Source: Natrinema amylolyticus_A
GTDB taxonomy: Archaea > Halobacteriota > Halobacteria > Halobacteriales > Natrialbaceae
Assembly: GCF_042678045.1 (NCBI RefSeq)
Contig: NZ_JBHUDI010000011.1
Span: 620,001 to 684,000 of the forward strand
Length of the DNA stretch: 64,000 nt
Reading direction: 5' to 3'
In this document: piece after piece, positions 27,351 through 35,800 of the stretch
Layout: each line of letters begins with the position of its first letter
Numbering within the stretch: position 1 is the first letter of the stretch
The notes under the pieces: generated by a model
The model's input: only the letters and a program-made list of their open reading frames with translations
What the model was told of the DNA's origin: nothing
The model's database searches: none
Program-made: the position numbers and the translations under genes

Positions 27351-27959
27351 TTATAGACCGTTACCTAGTTCTTGAGCGACTACCTCGAATGTTCCATCCA
27401 TGTCATCACTGTCCAAGTCCTCTTGGACGATTTTCACCCCAATATTCACGGCTTGACCTGGACTCAGCCCCTCACGATTATTCGAATTGATCGGAGTCCG
27501 ACTTCCAGCGGAAGTACCCGTGTAAAACGTGATACCGTTAATATTCTCGTTGATCCACACCTCAACTTCGCCGACGCCACTTCCACTATTATTCGATAGA
27601 TTTCGGATTTCGAACGTCTCGTCGAAGTAGTACGTTGAATCGGGATTCACACCCGAACCACCGAGTGAATTCCCTTCTTCAGGATCACCACTTCGTGCAC
27701 TTGTGGGGTTATCGCTGGTGAAATCCAGTCCGAGCTTCTTATTATTGAATTCAACGAAATTTCCGTTTCGAGTGTCCCCATCGTCGCTGAGGCCATTTTC
27801 AGGTCTTTGGAGAGCAATATATGCCTTCGCGTCACCCACCGTTTCAACGCTAATATGCCTATCACCGGAGGTGAACTGCGACACTGCACCAGTACCAATT
27901 GTAGCCGCCGAGCCGGCGGCGAGCGATCCTACACCGATCATGAATTTACGTCGGTCCAT
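27351..27959 (-). CDS. Secreted DUF1102 protein (TasA/camelysin-like fibre subunit candidate)
   Basis: The 202-residue protein starts MDRRKFMIGVGSLAAGSAATIGTG, a Tat- or SipW-type signal with RRKF. The mature part opens with the DUF1102 hallmark (DRHISVETVGDAKAYIAL) and is beta-rich, with N, S and G loops and the phrase SPGQAVNIGVKIV near the end. DUF1102 proteins are related to TasA-type fibre subunits. The gene is clearly less GC-rich than its surroundings, with common TTC/ATA/AAT-type codons, which suggests transfer. A GGAG-type ribosome site lies about 12-16 bp upstream. Genes for a SipW-like peptidase and a DUF5305 protein follow upstream on the same strand. Confidence 0.78.
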   Translation of the reverse strand: MDRRKFMIGVGSLAAGSAATIGTGAVSQFTSGDRHISVETVGDAKAYIALQRPENGLSDDGDTRNGNFVEFNNKKLGLDFTSDNPTSARSGDPEEGNSLGGSGVNPDSTYYFDETFEIRNLSNNSGSGVGEVEVWINENINGITFYTGTSAGSRTPINSNNREGLSPGQAVNIGVKIVQEDLDSDDMDGTFEVVAQELGNGL

Positions 27960-28408
27960 AGTTGTCACCACTCCCTGTGCGCTCGGAGCTTCGACCGACC
28001 ATCACCCGACAGCGTGGCATCGTATCCGAACGCATGCATCCCTGCCAACCCCGTCCCACCCCTTGTGTATACACTGACAGGAGGTTCGACACGCGGCTCC
28101 TGTAGTTCGGTATTGGCACACCCTTCCCCGGGAAGTCTCCCACTTTCATCGGTCTCTCCTTGCTTGATCGAGTCGGCCATCGACACGCCGTGTTCGCTCG
28201 GCCGATTACGTTCGAGATGGATGGGCCGTTCACAGTGATCGCCGTGTTGGACGACAGAAATAGTTCGAATCGTCCAACGGACGGTAAGATACTCTCTGTG
28301 GGTATCGCGACCCGTGTGGGGTGCAAGCAAAGCGCTGGTACTGACTTACTTCTCGAATCAATAACCTCCTACTGGCCGGGATAGACCAGATAAACCGCCG
28401 ACAGTTGC
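27960..28408. other. 450-bp gap between DUF1102 and DUF5305 genes
   Basis: No gene is convincing here. One minus-strand frame (27965-28180, ATG at 28180, 71 codons) ends in a TGA that overlaps the possible GTG start of the DUF1102 gene, so it could be a coupled leader; its sequence shows no family. TATA-like sequences on the minus strand (for example GGTTTATCT near 28390) suggest that the DUF1102 gene has its own promoter and a long leader. Confidence 0.4.
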
Positions 28409-29596
28409 CTACGAGTCGTCGTCTTCCGACGTCTCCTCGAGCACTGATTCACCGCCATCTGACTCATGAGCCACGTCGTTTTCTTCACCGGCACTTTCCT
28501 CTTCGAAGAGATCAGCACTGGAACCGTCGCCTGAATCAGCTTCGAACGCTTCTGGCTCGTACACGTACACCGCCTCCCCGTCGACCACATAGTACTCACC
28601 GGCCGATTCGTCCTCGAGCACGCGCCGATCACAGTCGATCGCCACGTCCACCAGGTCCTCGAGCGTCGAGACCTCGATCCGCGGCCGGTCCCGAACCTCG
28701 TCGGGCAGCGAGCCGCGAGAGATCCACTCGTCGAATTCCTCGCGCTCGTACTGCGCGCGGAGGCGCTCGAGTTCGGCCTCGGAGGGCGCGAGCCGCCCGC
28801 TGTGTTTCGCCGTGACGAGCGTGCCGAGTCCGCCGAGCGATCCCAGGAGCAACACCAGCGGGAGAAGCAGCCCGAAGCCGCCGGCGGAGGCAGTCGTGAC
28901 CTCGCTGCCGGTCTGCTGGCCACCGTCTGGGTCGGTCCCCGTGGCGCTGACGGCATAGGTCGAGCCGTCGGGTTCGAGTCCCAGTTCGTACTGCTCGGTT
29001 CGCTCGACGGGCTCGCCGTCGATCGTCCCCTGGATCGTCACGTGCGCGACGACCGTCGTCTCGACCGAGCCCGGCGAGCCGCCGAGGCTCTCCTCGATGC
29101 GCTCGCTCTCGTTGACCGTCGCGGGGACATCGATCGCGAAGTCGGCTGTCGTCTCCTCGCCGGGTGCGAGGCCTTCGGTCGACGTCTCCGCGATCGTCTC
29201 GTTGACCTCCCAGTACTCCCGTTCGTCGTCGGCGGAGCGGATCACTCGCTCGAGTTCGACGTCGGCGGTCACGTCGCCGGCGTCGGCGGTGTACCGGTAG
29301 GTGAAGGTCCCCTCGAGTTCGGGCGTCACGTCGGTGAAGTAGACCGATCGATCGGAGAGCTGCGTGCCGACGGGGTACACCTCGTTCTCCGACGTGACTT
29401 CTGCACTGTGGTCGAAACTGCCGGTCGTCGACCACGAGTCGGTCGTGTCTCGATTCATCTCCTCGGCAGGGCCGGCGATCGACGTGTACGCCCCCCAGCC
29501 GCCGACCAGCGCCAGCGCGAGCAACACCACGACGACGAGGGTGTACCACTCGGCGAGCGCGGCTCGCGCCCGAACGCGCAATCGATCGCTGTTCAC
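28409..29596 (-). CDS. DUF5305 membrane-anchored exported protein
   Basis: The 395-residue protein has an N-terminal helix (WYTLVVVVLLALALVGGWGAY), a large extracellular beta-rich domain (about 45-245) and a second helix (GFGLLLPLVLLLGSLGGLGTLV). The cytoplasmic tail ends in acidic D/E/S runs. The pattern, including EVYPVGTQLSDRSVYFTDVTPELEGTF-like segments, is the DUF5305 family, regularly next to archaeal SipW-like peptidases. It may handle or anchor the secreted subunit. The start is GTG at 29596, 43 bp after the signal peptidase gene, implying one transcript. Confidence 0.83.
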   Translation of the reverse strand: MNSDRLRVRARAALAEWYTLVVVVLLALALVGGWGAYTSIAGPAEEMNRDTTDSWSTTGSFDHSAEVTSENEVYPVGTQLSDRSVYFTDVTPELEGTFTYRYTADAGDVTADVELERVIRSADDEREYWEVNETIAETSTEGLAPGEETTADFAIDVPATVNESERIEESLGGSPGSVETTVVAHVTIQGTIDGEPVERTEQYELGLEPDGSTYAVSATGTDPDGGQQTGSEVTTASAGGFGLLLPLVLLLGSLGGLGTLVTAKHSGRLAPSEAELERLRAQYEREEFDEWISRGSLPDEVRDRPRIEVSTLEDLVDVAIDCDRRVLEDESAGEYYVVDGEAVYVYEPEAFEADSGDGSSADLFEEESAGEENDVAHESDGGESVLEETSEDDDS

Positions 29597-29639
29597 TGTC
29601 GATACCTCCCCAGAGTCGAACGTCTCGTATGCATAGCTA

Positions 29640-30803
29640 TCACTTCAGGAATCCCTCAGTCGAATCCGATCGCCGCCGCGACCGGGTTCTGATCGTGCCC
29701 GTACCCGCGAGGAGCGCGACCGGCAGAACGAACAGCCCTGTGACGATAGTCGCCACGCTGGTCATCGCCACCCACGGATGGATGGCGTGCAGGCCGGCGA
29801 TGATCGGCGGCGGAAGCACCGCGAAATACCGGCGTTCCGTGTACGAGCGCAGGTAGTAGCCCGTCTCGGGCGGCGCGGTCAGCGCGACGGTCGCGTTGAC
29901 GCGCTCGCCGTGGGTGAGCACCCGCGGATCGTCGTCGATGTCGATACCGTCACTGGCCGGTTCCGTGATGCTCACGACCGGCAACACGCCGCCGTTTCGC
30001 AGCTCGGTCGTGTGTGTCTTCGTTTCGCCAGTGGGGACGACGTCGGGCCGCTCGGAGTCGAACTCGGCACTGACGAGACCGATCTCGACCGAGCCCGACA
30101 TCGCGACCATGGTCGCGAGCGCGACCACGAAGACGAGTGCACCCATCCCGACGACGAGTCGCCGAGCATCGAACGCGTCGCTGCGCGAGCGCGCTCGAGC
30201 GCGCTCGCGGTCGGCCGTTCCGCGCCCGTCGACCGCGACCGACAGGGCGATGACGACCAGTCCGAACCCGAGCAAGAGATACGACAGTCCCTGACTGCCG
30301 GCCAGCGCTCGGACGCCGAGCGTCGACGCGAGCCACCACTGTACCGACTCGAGCCCGCTCTGGATGGCCATCGCGGCCGTCCCGAGGTGGGGAATCGTCA
30401 CGACGTGGCCGTTTACCTGCCAGGCTTTCGCGACGATCTGGCCGTCGGTGACGTGGGGCTCGCTGCTGTCCTGATCGGTGAACGGATTCGCATCCCCCCG
30501 TGTCACGTAGCCGTGGTCGGTCTTCTCGACGACTCGATGGGTCGTCAGCCCGCCGCCCTCGATCTCCTGTGCGTCGTAGACGACGACGTCCCCCTCTTCG
30601 ACGGGGCCGGCGACGGCGGCCGGAACGGCGACGAAACCGTCGCCGGCGTCGATCGTCGGCTCCATGCTGCCGGTCTCGACGTAGCCGAGCCCGAGTGGCA
30701 CGCCGAGGACGTGTCCGATCACCAACAGACCGACGAGGGCGACGACACCGATCGTTGCCACTCGCCGAAGCACTGTCCCACCGCCTGCTCCCGTTCCTGT
30801 CAT
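29640..30803 (-). CDS. SipW-like signal peptidase I with C-terminal membrane extension
   Basis: The 387-residue protein has an N-terminal helix (about 14-33), the catalytic serine in GSMEPTI (S46), the histidine in LTTHRVV (H89) and an RGDANPFTD motif (D104). This is the Ser-His type found in SipW and the ER peptidase rather than Ser-Lys. Unlike plain signal peptidases it continues with a helix near 170-190, another near 225-245, an exported segment (GLVSAEFDSERPDV onwards) and a final helix near 350-375. It probably processes the DUF1102 protein. It is the first gene of this minus-strand cluster. Confidence 0.85.
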   Translation of the reverse strand: MTGTGAGGGTVLRRVATIGVVALVGLLVIGHVLGVPLGLGYVETGSMEPTIDAGDGFVAVPAAVAGPVEEGDVVVYDAQEIEGGGLTTHRVVEKTDHGYVTRGDANPFTDQDSSEPHVTDGQIVAKAWQVNGHVVTIPHLGTAAMAIQSGLESVQWWLASTLGVRALAGSQGLSYLLLGFGLVVIALSVAVDGRGTADRERARARSRSDAFDARRLVVGMGALVFVVALATMVAMSGSVEIGLVSAEFDSERPDVVPTGETKTHTTELRNGGVLPVVSITEPASDGIDIDDDPRVLTHGERVNATVALTAPPETGYYLRSYTERRYFAVLPPPIIAGLHAIHPWVAMTSVATIVTGLFVLPVALLAGTGTIRTRSRRRSDSTEGFLK

Positions 30804-31142
30804 CGTCCTCTAGCCCTCGCTGACGCGACGACGTATCGACGAGATACGGTGCACGTCGTTTCACCGGACATGAGTGTCCGGTTTTGCTATGGGCTGATTT
30901 CCACCACTGCAGCCACCGTTTGTCGGCAAAAAACGTCAGATTAGAGCGCTCTCGTCTACTGTCGTTGAGCCCGTATCGGCTCGAATGACAGTTCATTTCA
31001 GTTATGTCGGTTTGAAGCGGTTCAGTGATGGTCGCTCCGAAACCGGGTCAGCGGTCCCCGAGGATCGTCACCGGTCTCGCGATCTATAGCTTCCAATTAA
31101 TTAACAGACTAACCGATAACAGGGCTGGTGGGGGATGATGGG
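30804..31142. promoter_or_regulatory. Divergent control region between SipW-like and DUF7344 genes
   Basis: The 339-bp region separates the peptidase gene from the regulator gene. It has a perfect 7-bp dyad CCGGACA-TGAG-TGTCCGG (30864-30881) followed by TTTTG, about 60 bp from the peptidase start, and an AT-rich stretch (TTCCAATTAATTAACAGA, 31091-31108) about 35-50 bp before the regulator start that can serve as its TATA region. No gene is visible. Confidence 0.5.
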
Positions 31143-31706
31143 GTGACGACGCTTTCGAAGCGAGACGAATCGCAGACGGACGAACTGACTCGTGACGAGA
31201 TATTCACGATGCTGAGCAACCGTCGACGGCGGTGGGTGCTCCACTATCTCAAGCAGACCGAGAAACAGCGCGTCGACCTGCGGTCGCTCGTCGACTCGAT
31301 TTCGGCCTGGGAGTACGATGTCCCGGCCGACGAGCTGCCCTGGAAGAAGCGAAAGCGCGTCTACACCGCGCTCCGGCAGTCGCATCTGCCGAAACTCGAC
31401 GAGGCCGGCGCAATCGAGTACGACCAGTCCCGCGGCGTCGTCGAACTGACCGACGAGGCGGCGGAACTCCAGATGTACCTCGAGTACGTCCCTGCACGGG
31501 ACATCCCGTGGAGTCACGTCTATCTCGGGCTGACCGTCGTCGGGCTGGCACTGACCGTGCTCGCCCAGCATACAATTTTCCCGTTCGTCGAGCTCGGCGG
31601 CACGGCACTCGCGGGGATTTTCGTCGCGATGTTCGGCGTCACCGCGGTCGTGCATACGAGCTACGCACGTCGCAATCGAATCGGACGGGGTGACCCGCCG
31701 CGATGA
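31143..31706 (+). CDS. DUF7344 winged-helix regulator with two membrane helices
   Basis: The 187-residue protein has an N-terminal winged helix (TRDEIFTMLSNRRRRWVLHYLKQ through LPKLDEAGAIEYDQSRGVVELTDEA, about 15-100). Two membrane helices follow (HVYLGLTVVGLALTVLA and TALAGIFVAMFGVTAVV). DUF7344 regulators of this design are typically next to SipW-type clusters and may signal from the membrane to DNA. The GTG at 31143 is preferred to another GTG five codons upstream; both are in frame. The gene overlaps the next by ATGA. Confidence 0.8.
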   Translation: MTTLSKRDESQTDELTRDEIFTMLSNRRRRWVLHYLKQTEKQRVDLRSLVDSISAWEYDVPADELPWKKRKRVYTALRQSHLPKLDEAGAIEYDQSRGVVELTDEAAELQMYLEYVPARDIPWSHVYLGLTVVGLALTVLAQHTIFPFVELGGTALAGIFVAMFGVTAVVHTSYARRNRIGRGDPPR

Positions 31707-32098
31707 CGTCGAGAGTTGGAATCGCGATGGTCGGCCTCGCGCTCGTCTCGCTCCTCGTCTCGAGCGGTGGCGTGAGTTCGGTTGCGGTCGAACGGCCGGT
31801 CGAGGTGGCGATTGCCGATAGCGAGTCGGAGCAGCTGGTGTCGTTCAGCGGCACGCAAAACGGGTCTACCGTCACGGTGACGAACCGTGCCGAAGAGAAC
31901 CTCACGGTTTCACAAGCTGATAGTCGGGCAGCAAATGTGACGGCCAACCCGCCCGATTCGATCGGACCTGGTGAGAACGGCTCGATCGACGTGACCGGAG
32001 CGTCTTGCGACGGCGAGGCCCGCGTGCCGATCGAAATCCGGGTCACGACGGGTTCGACGACGATCGAAACGACGGTCAACGCGTGCGACGAGTCGTAG
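31703..32098 (+). CDS. Small exported protein coupled to the DUF7344 regulator
   Basis: The 131-residue protein has a signal peptide (RVGIAMVGLALVSLLVSSGGVSS) and a beta-rich mature part with several N-x-S/T sites (for example NGST, NLT, NVT) and two cysteines near the C-terminus (GASCDGE and VNACDES) that may form a disulfide. Its ATG overlaps the regulator's stop codon (ATGA at 31703-31706), so translation is coupled. Its function is unknown; position suggests a subunit or ligand in the SipW/DUF1102 system. Confidence 0.65.
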   Translation: MTSRVGIAMVGLALVSLLVSSGGVSSVAVERPVEVAIADSESEQLVSFSGTQNGSTVTVTNRAEENLTVSQADSRAANVTANPPDSIGPGENGSIDVTGASCDGEARVPIEIRVTTGSTTIETTVNACDES

Positions 32099-32208
32099 CG
32101 ATCTGACTGCCGAGTGGCCCCCGTTCGCAACGTTCTGTCAGTCTGGCGCGCGAGAATAATCGAAATCGGAATGTTAAGGGCAGCGGTCCCCTACCATCCC
32201 CACGTACA

Positions 32209-32634
32209 ATGACATGGCTCCGCGCGATACTCGCTGCCGGTTTGTCGGTGATCATGCCCGGTGCGGGCCACGTCCTCTCTCGTGACTGGCTTCGCGCCGC
32301 CGTTTTCGCTGGCCTGTTCCTCGCGGCGAGTGCCTTCTTGCTCCCGATCGAGCAACTCGCGGCCGCCGAGCCGACGAGTTACGACGAGGCCATCACACAG
32401 GCGACCGCCATGGCCGAGAACATCGATCCGATGGCGCAATTTTTCCTCTCGTTTATCGCCCTCTTTGCGACGATCGACGCGGCCTTTCGCGCGCTCGGCT
32501 ATTCGTCCGGCAGTACTGCGGACGAGGCGACCTGTCCCGAATGCGGCAAGGACGTCGACGAGGATCTCGCGTTCTGTCACTGGTGTACGACGCGACTCGA
32601 GTCCGACACGCTCGACCCGGAGAAAGACAGCTGA
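32209..32634 (+). CDS. Membrane protein with C-terminal zinc ribbon (DUF7575-like)
   Basis: The 141-residue protein has hydrophobic spans at about 5-20, 28-45 and 76-92 and a C-terminal zinc ribbon, CPECGKDVDEDLAFCHWCTTRL, with two CxxC pairs. Such proteins are widespread in haloarchaea without known role; the ribbon probably faces the cytoplasm. The DUF number is from memory. It is followed by convergent aroB'. Confidence 0.65.
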   Translation: MTWLRAILAAGLSVIMPGAGHVLSRDWLRAAVFAGLFLAASAFLLPIEQLAAAEPTSYDEAITQATAMAENIDPMAQFFLSFIALFATIDAAFRALGYSSGSTADEATCPECGKDVDEDLAFCHWCTTRLESDTLDPEKDS

Positions 32635-32667
32635 GACAGAATCGACCGGTTGTGACAAGCCGGGCCG

Positions 32668-33858
32668 TTACTTCTCGATAATACTCTCGTCGACGGCCTC
32701 GCCGAAGTGGCGGGCCGTATCCTCGTAGTACAGCAGGATCTCGTCGCCGGCTTCGAGGTCCGTCACTGCCTTGCGCCCTTCCGAGGAGGCGACTTTGATC
32801 GTCTCGGCGTTCTGAAGCAGCGTCTCGACCCGATCGCCGTTTTCGGTCTCGAGGGCGATTCGGAACATCGGCCGCTGCTCGATTTTGACACGGCCGACGA
32901 TGGCCTCGCGGGTGTTGCCGTCGGTGTCGACGACCTGTACCTCGTCACCGCTTTGCAGTCCCGCGAGGTACTTCGTCCCGCCGTCGGGCGTGCGGACGTA
33001 GGCGTGGACTGCACCCGCGTTGACCCGGAACGGTCGGGAGGCGACGTACGGCGATTCGGCCGTCTCGGCGTGGACGAACACGAGCCCGCGGCTCATCGAG
33101 CCGACGAGCATCCCCTCGTCGTGCTCGAGCAGACTGCCGGTGTCGACACAGACCCGGTCGGCGCTGCCGGCCCGTTCGACGTCGAGCACTTCGGCGTACT
33201 CGAGGTCGAGGCTCTCGCGGGCGGCCTCGTCGCGAACCTCGACGGTCTTGCGGATCTCGTCGGGGTCGTCGGAGTCGAGCAAGACGGCGTCGGAGCCGAT
33301 CTCGAGGGTTTCGAAGGCCGTCTTGGCTTCCTCGGCGCTGGTGACGCCGGCGACGAGGTCGGTCTCCTCGCCGATGCGGGCGATCAAGTTTTCGAGGGGA
33401 ATGATCGTCCAGTCTTCGCCGACGACGATCGTGTGGTCGGCTTCCTCGGCGGCGGTCTCGGCGAAGTGCTCGTACTCCTTGCCGAGGATGCGGACGTACG
33501 CACCCCGTTCGAAGTCGCCGTCACGGCGCAGTGTCGAGAGGTCCGCCGAGCCGGAGAAGTCCTCCGGCAGATCGATCGTCGCGTCGCCTTCGCCCTCTTT
33601 CCCGACGATGATAGCGTCAGCCTGTGTGGACGGCTCGTCGTCGCTCTCGGCATTGTCGATGTCGTCGACCAGCGTCACGTCGCCGTCGGTCCGGAACGCC
33701 GCGACGTTGATGTCGCCGAGCTCGCGGACGCGCTCGACATCGTCCTCGTCGACCAGTACCCAATCTGCACCCGCCTCGAGCGCGGCGGTGATCCGCGCCC
33801 GGCGGTCGTCCCAGTCACCGACGGCGTCGTCGGCTTTTACCCAGACAGTTCGCGTCAT
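32668..33858 (-). CDS. aroB': 3-Dehydroquinate synthase II
   Basis: The 396-residue enzyme begins MTRTVWVKADDAVGDWDDRRARI and contains VVGEDWTIIPLENLIARI and GSADRVCVDTGSLLEHDEGMLVGS, which are typical of archaeal AroB', the NAD-dependent enzyme that turns 2-amino-3,7-dideoxy-D-threo-hept-6-ulosonate into 3-dehydroquinate. The true start is the ATG at 33858; the longer frame reads into a repeat-rich gap. In many haloarchaea the gene is beside aroA'; here it is about 5.3 kb away. Confidence 0.92.
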   Translation of the reverse strand: MTRTVWVKADDAVGDWDDRRARITAALEAGADWVLVDEDDVERVRELGDINVAAFRTDGDVTLVDDIDNAESDDEPSTQADAIIVGKEGEGDATIDLPEDFSGSADLSTLRRDGDFERGAYVRILGKEYEHFAETAAEEADHTIVVGEDWTIIPLENLIARIGEETDLVAGVTSAEEAKTAFETLEIGSDAVLLDSDDPDEIRKTVEVRDEAARESLDLEYAEVLDVERAGSADRVCVDTGSLLEHDEGMLVGSMSRGLVFVHAETAESPYVASRPFRVNAGAVHAYVRTPDGGTKYLAGLQSGDEVQVVDTDGNTREAIVGRVKIEQRPMFRIALETENGDRVETLLQNAETIKVASSEGRKAVTDLEAGDEILLYYEDTARHFGEAVDESIIEK

Positions 33859-34047
33859 AAATCGACCCTCGAAGGGAACCGGCTTGAACGTGGCGAATCG
33901 GGCAGGGGTGACGAGGTCGCCGATTCTGTCCGAGCGCCACAGGCAGCCACCCTGCCACAGCCGTCTCCACGAACGCTGATCGTGGAAGTACCCTGCGACT
34001 CGAGTCGAATCCGATCCGATCAACCGACCCGTTTCGGCGACTTCGGC

Positions 34048-34128
34048 ACACGGACTCCTGGCAGTCAGTTCCGGTGCAACCTAATCCGTCCCGCGGTTGC
34101 ACCGAAAAATCGGGACAGCAGACCGTCT
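34048..34128 (+). repeat. 81-bp element, copy C
   Basis: Aligned without gaps to copy A it matches at 62 of 81 positions. The left end is ACACGGACTCCTGGCA; the right end reads in reverse complement AGACGGTCTGCTGTCC. The arms GGTGCAACC (34073-34081) and GGTTGCACC (34095-34103) of the central hairpin are intact, and the loop has diverged. It is the only copy that does not touch the stop codon of a recognised gene. Confidence 0.75.
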
Positions 34129-34150
34129 CAAACCACCGCCGGGTGGGAAT

Positions 34151-34258
34151 GAAAGGGGCGACACCGCACACGGAGCGAAACGACGCAAGCACCGCAGGCG
34201 AACGACGTGAGCCGAGGCGCGCAGCGAGTAGCAGCCCGTGTGCGGTGTCGGGGCTTTC
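34151..34258 (+). repeat. Large near-perfect hairpin
   Basis: Bases 34151-34173 pair with 34236-34258 in 21 of 23 positions; the outer arms read GAAAGGGGCGACACCGCACA and, opposite, TGCGGTGTCGGGGCTTTC. The ~60-base loop is rich in GCGA/GAGC motifs that can form further pairing. It lies just after element copy C. It could be a non-coding RNA, a mobile palindromic element or a terminator. Confidence 0.7.
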
Positions 34259-34427
34259 GAGGTGTTCTCGACAGTGATACCAGCGACAGCTATAGTAACA
34301 ACTGAAACTGTTCACACACTGATCGCCCAGTCCTCGTGCGATCAGGTGTGCACTGACTTTCAGTGGCTACTGTAGTCCATCTAGTCGGCGAAACGTTGAG
34401 AACGCCCGCGCGCTTACACCACCATAG

Positions 34428-35099
34428 ATGGCAGCCTACGACGCGGTCTATTTCGATCTCGACAGCACCCTCTGCGAGCCGACCCAGGACGCCACGGACC
34501 TGCTCGAGGCGACGTTCGACCGGGCCGGCCACGAGCAGTTCTGTACGCCGGCAGAGCTGCGAGCGGCGGTTCCGGAGCTGCCGACCGCCGAGACGGATCG
34601 CGAGTTCTACGAACACCTCTTCGCCGAAGTCGCGGACAGATCCGGCGTCGAGACGGACGTCGCACCGACGCTCGCCGCGGAGTATCTCGACGTGCGAGAT
34701 CCGACCGCCGTCGAGTTCAGACCCGGTGCGGAGACCGTACTCGAGTACGCCCGCGATCGGGCCCACGTCGGGCTCATCACGAACGGCGGCCGGCCGACAC
34801 AGACGCAGAAACTCCGAACGCTCGGGATCGAGGACGCCTTCGACGTGCAGGTCTTTACGGAGCCGAGCGCCGGCATCGGTCCCAAACCGAGCGCGGCCCC
34901 GTTCGAACGCGCGCTGACCGAACTCGCGGTCACGCCCGACGCGGCGATCCACGTCGGCGACTCGCTGCACGCCGACGTCGCGGGCGCGAACGCGATGGGA
35001 CTCGACTCGGCCTGGCTCGACCTCGGCCGCGACGAGCCCGGCGAGCACGTACCGACCTACGAACTCGCGTCGCTCGAGGGGCTCGAGATGATCGTCTAA
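34428..35099 (+). CDS. HAD superfamily hydrolase
   Basis: The 223-residue protein has motif I in YFDLDSTLCEP, motif II in LITNGGRPTQTQKL, motif III around IGPKPSAAPFERAL and motif IV in IHVGDSLHADVAGAN. A helical C1 cap occupies about residues 20-95. The DxDST variant is typical of the haloacid dehalogenase/phosphoglycolate phosphatase branch. The substrate is unknown. The start ATG at 34428 fits the family. Confidence 0.87.
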   Translation: MAAYDAVYFDLDSTLCEPTQDATDLLEATFDRAGHEQFCTPAELRAAVPELPTAETDREFYEHLFAEVADRSGVETDVAPTLAAEYLDVRDPTAVEFRPGAETVLEYARDRAHVGLITNGGRPTQTQKLRTLGIEDAFDVQVFTEPSAGIGPKPSAAPFERALTELAVTPDAAIHVGDSLHADVAGANAMGLDSAWLDLGRDEPGEHVPTYELASLEGLEMIV

Positions 35100-35131
35100 G
35101 CCACGGGAGACAGCGCCGTTCGCGGGTTCCG

Positions 35132-35665
35132 TTACTGATCTGGCAAGAGGTCAGTGTGGACCAGCGCGCGGTACTGGGTGTCGGTACCTTCCTCGAGGCG
35201 CTTGAGCAGCGCCGCTGCCTTCGAGAAGGTCTCGGGGAGCTCGAACGGGTCGTCGTCGTCCTCGTCGCGTTGCTTGCAGAACTTGACGAACGCCAGCAGG
35301 TTCTCGTAGGCACCGATGCGAGCGTAGACGACGCCGATGTCTTGATCGATCGCGTCCTGCCAGGTGTCGATCATGGGCTCGACTGCCTTCCGGGGCTGGC
35401 TCATCTGTTCGGCCAGGTCGTCGGCGTCGACGCCGCCCTCGCCGACCACGCCGTCGAAGACCGACTGGAGATCGCCGCTGGCGTCCGCAAGCGGCGGTGC
35501 GTCCGCTTCGGCCTTGACCAGATCGGCGAACCCCTCGAGTTCGTCGCGCCGGACCGCGACGGGATAGACGAAGTCGTGTGTCTCTTTCGGGAGCGTGTAC
35601 GATTGCTCTTTGATGCCCTGTTCCCCAGGGCGTGTCTTGCCCAGCATTTGCTCGAGTATTCCCAT
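35132..35665 (-). CDS. Conserved haloarchaeal protein of unknown function
   Basis: The 177-residue soluble protein begins MGILEQMLGKTRPGEQGIKEQSYTLPKETHDFVYPVAVRRDELEGF when read in short pieces, and is mainly helical and acidic, with a C-terminal helix around FELPETFSKAAALLKRLEEG. No catalytic or binding motif is seen. I recall similar sequences in other haloarchaea but no function. The ATG at 35665 is preferred because the longer frame reads through promoter-like sequence. Confidence 0.65.
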   Translation of the reverse strand: MGILEQMLGKTRPGEQGIKEQSYTLPKETHDFVYPVAVRRDELEGFADLVKAEADAPPLADASGDLQSVFDGVVGEGGVDADDLAEQMSQPRKAVEPMIDTWQDAIDQDIGVVYARIGAYENLLAFVKFCKQRDEDDDDPFELPETFSKAAALLKRLEEGTDTQYRALVHTDLLPDQ

Positions 35666-35800
35666 ACCCAAAACAGGTGTCGTGAGGCGAATAAGTGTTC
35701 CGCGGTCGACTTGACCCGTTTTCGGCCATGATTCACCGGTTTGCTGTACTATCATCACGTTCTGACAGCCCCGGATGTGCTTACCCTGTCCAATCTCTTC

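Larger units (their letters stand above)
33859..34427. other. 570-bp gap rich in structured repeats
   Basis: No gene is supported in this stretch. It contains element copy C (34048-34128) and a large hairpin (34151-34258), described separately. A TATA-like site for the following HAD gene is not obvious. Confidence 0.6.

Noticed and set aside
27965..28180. 71-codon minus-strand ORF upstream of the DUF1102 gene
   Set aside because: No recognisable family and atypical composition; kept only as a note on the gap.
30844..30921. Possible sixth copy of the 81-bp element (GATACGGT at left, ACCGTTT at right)
   Set aside because: Only short ends match, the length is 78, and the hairpin inside is not at the centre, unlike the accepted copies with a hairpin.
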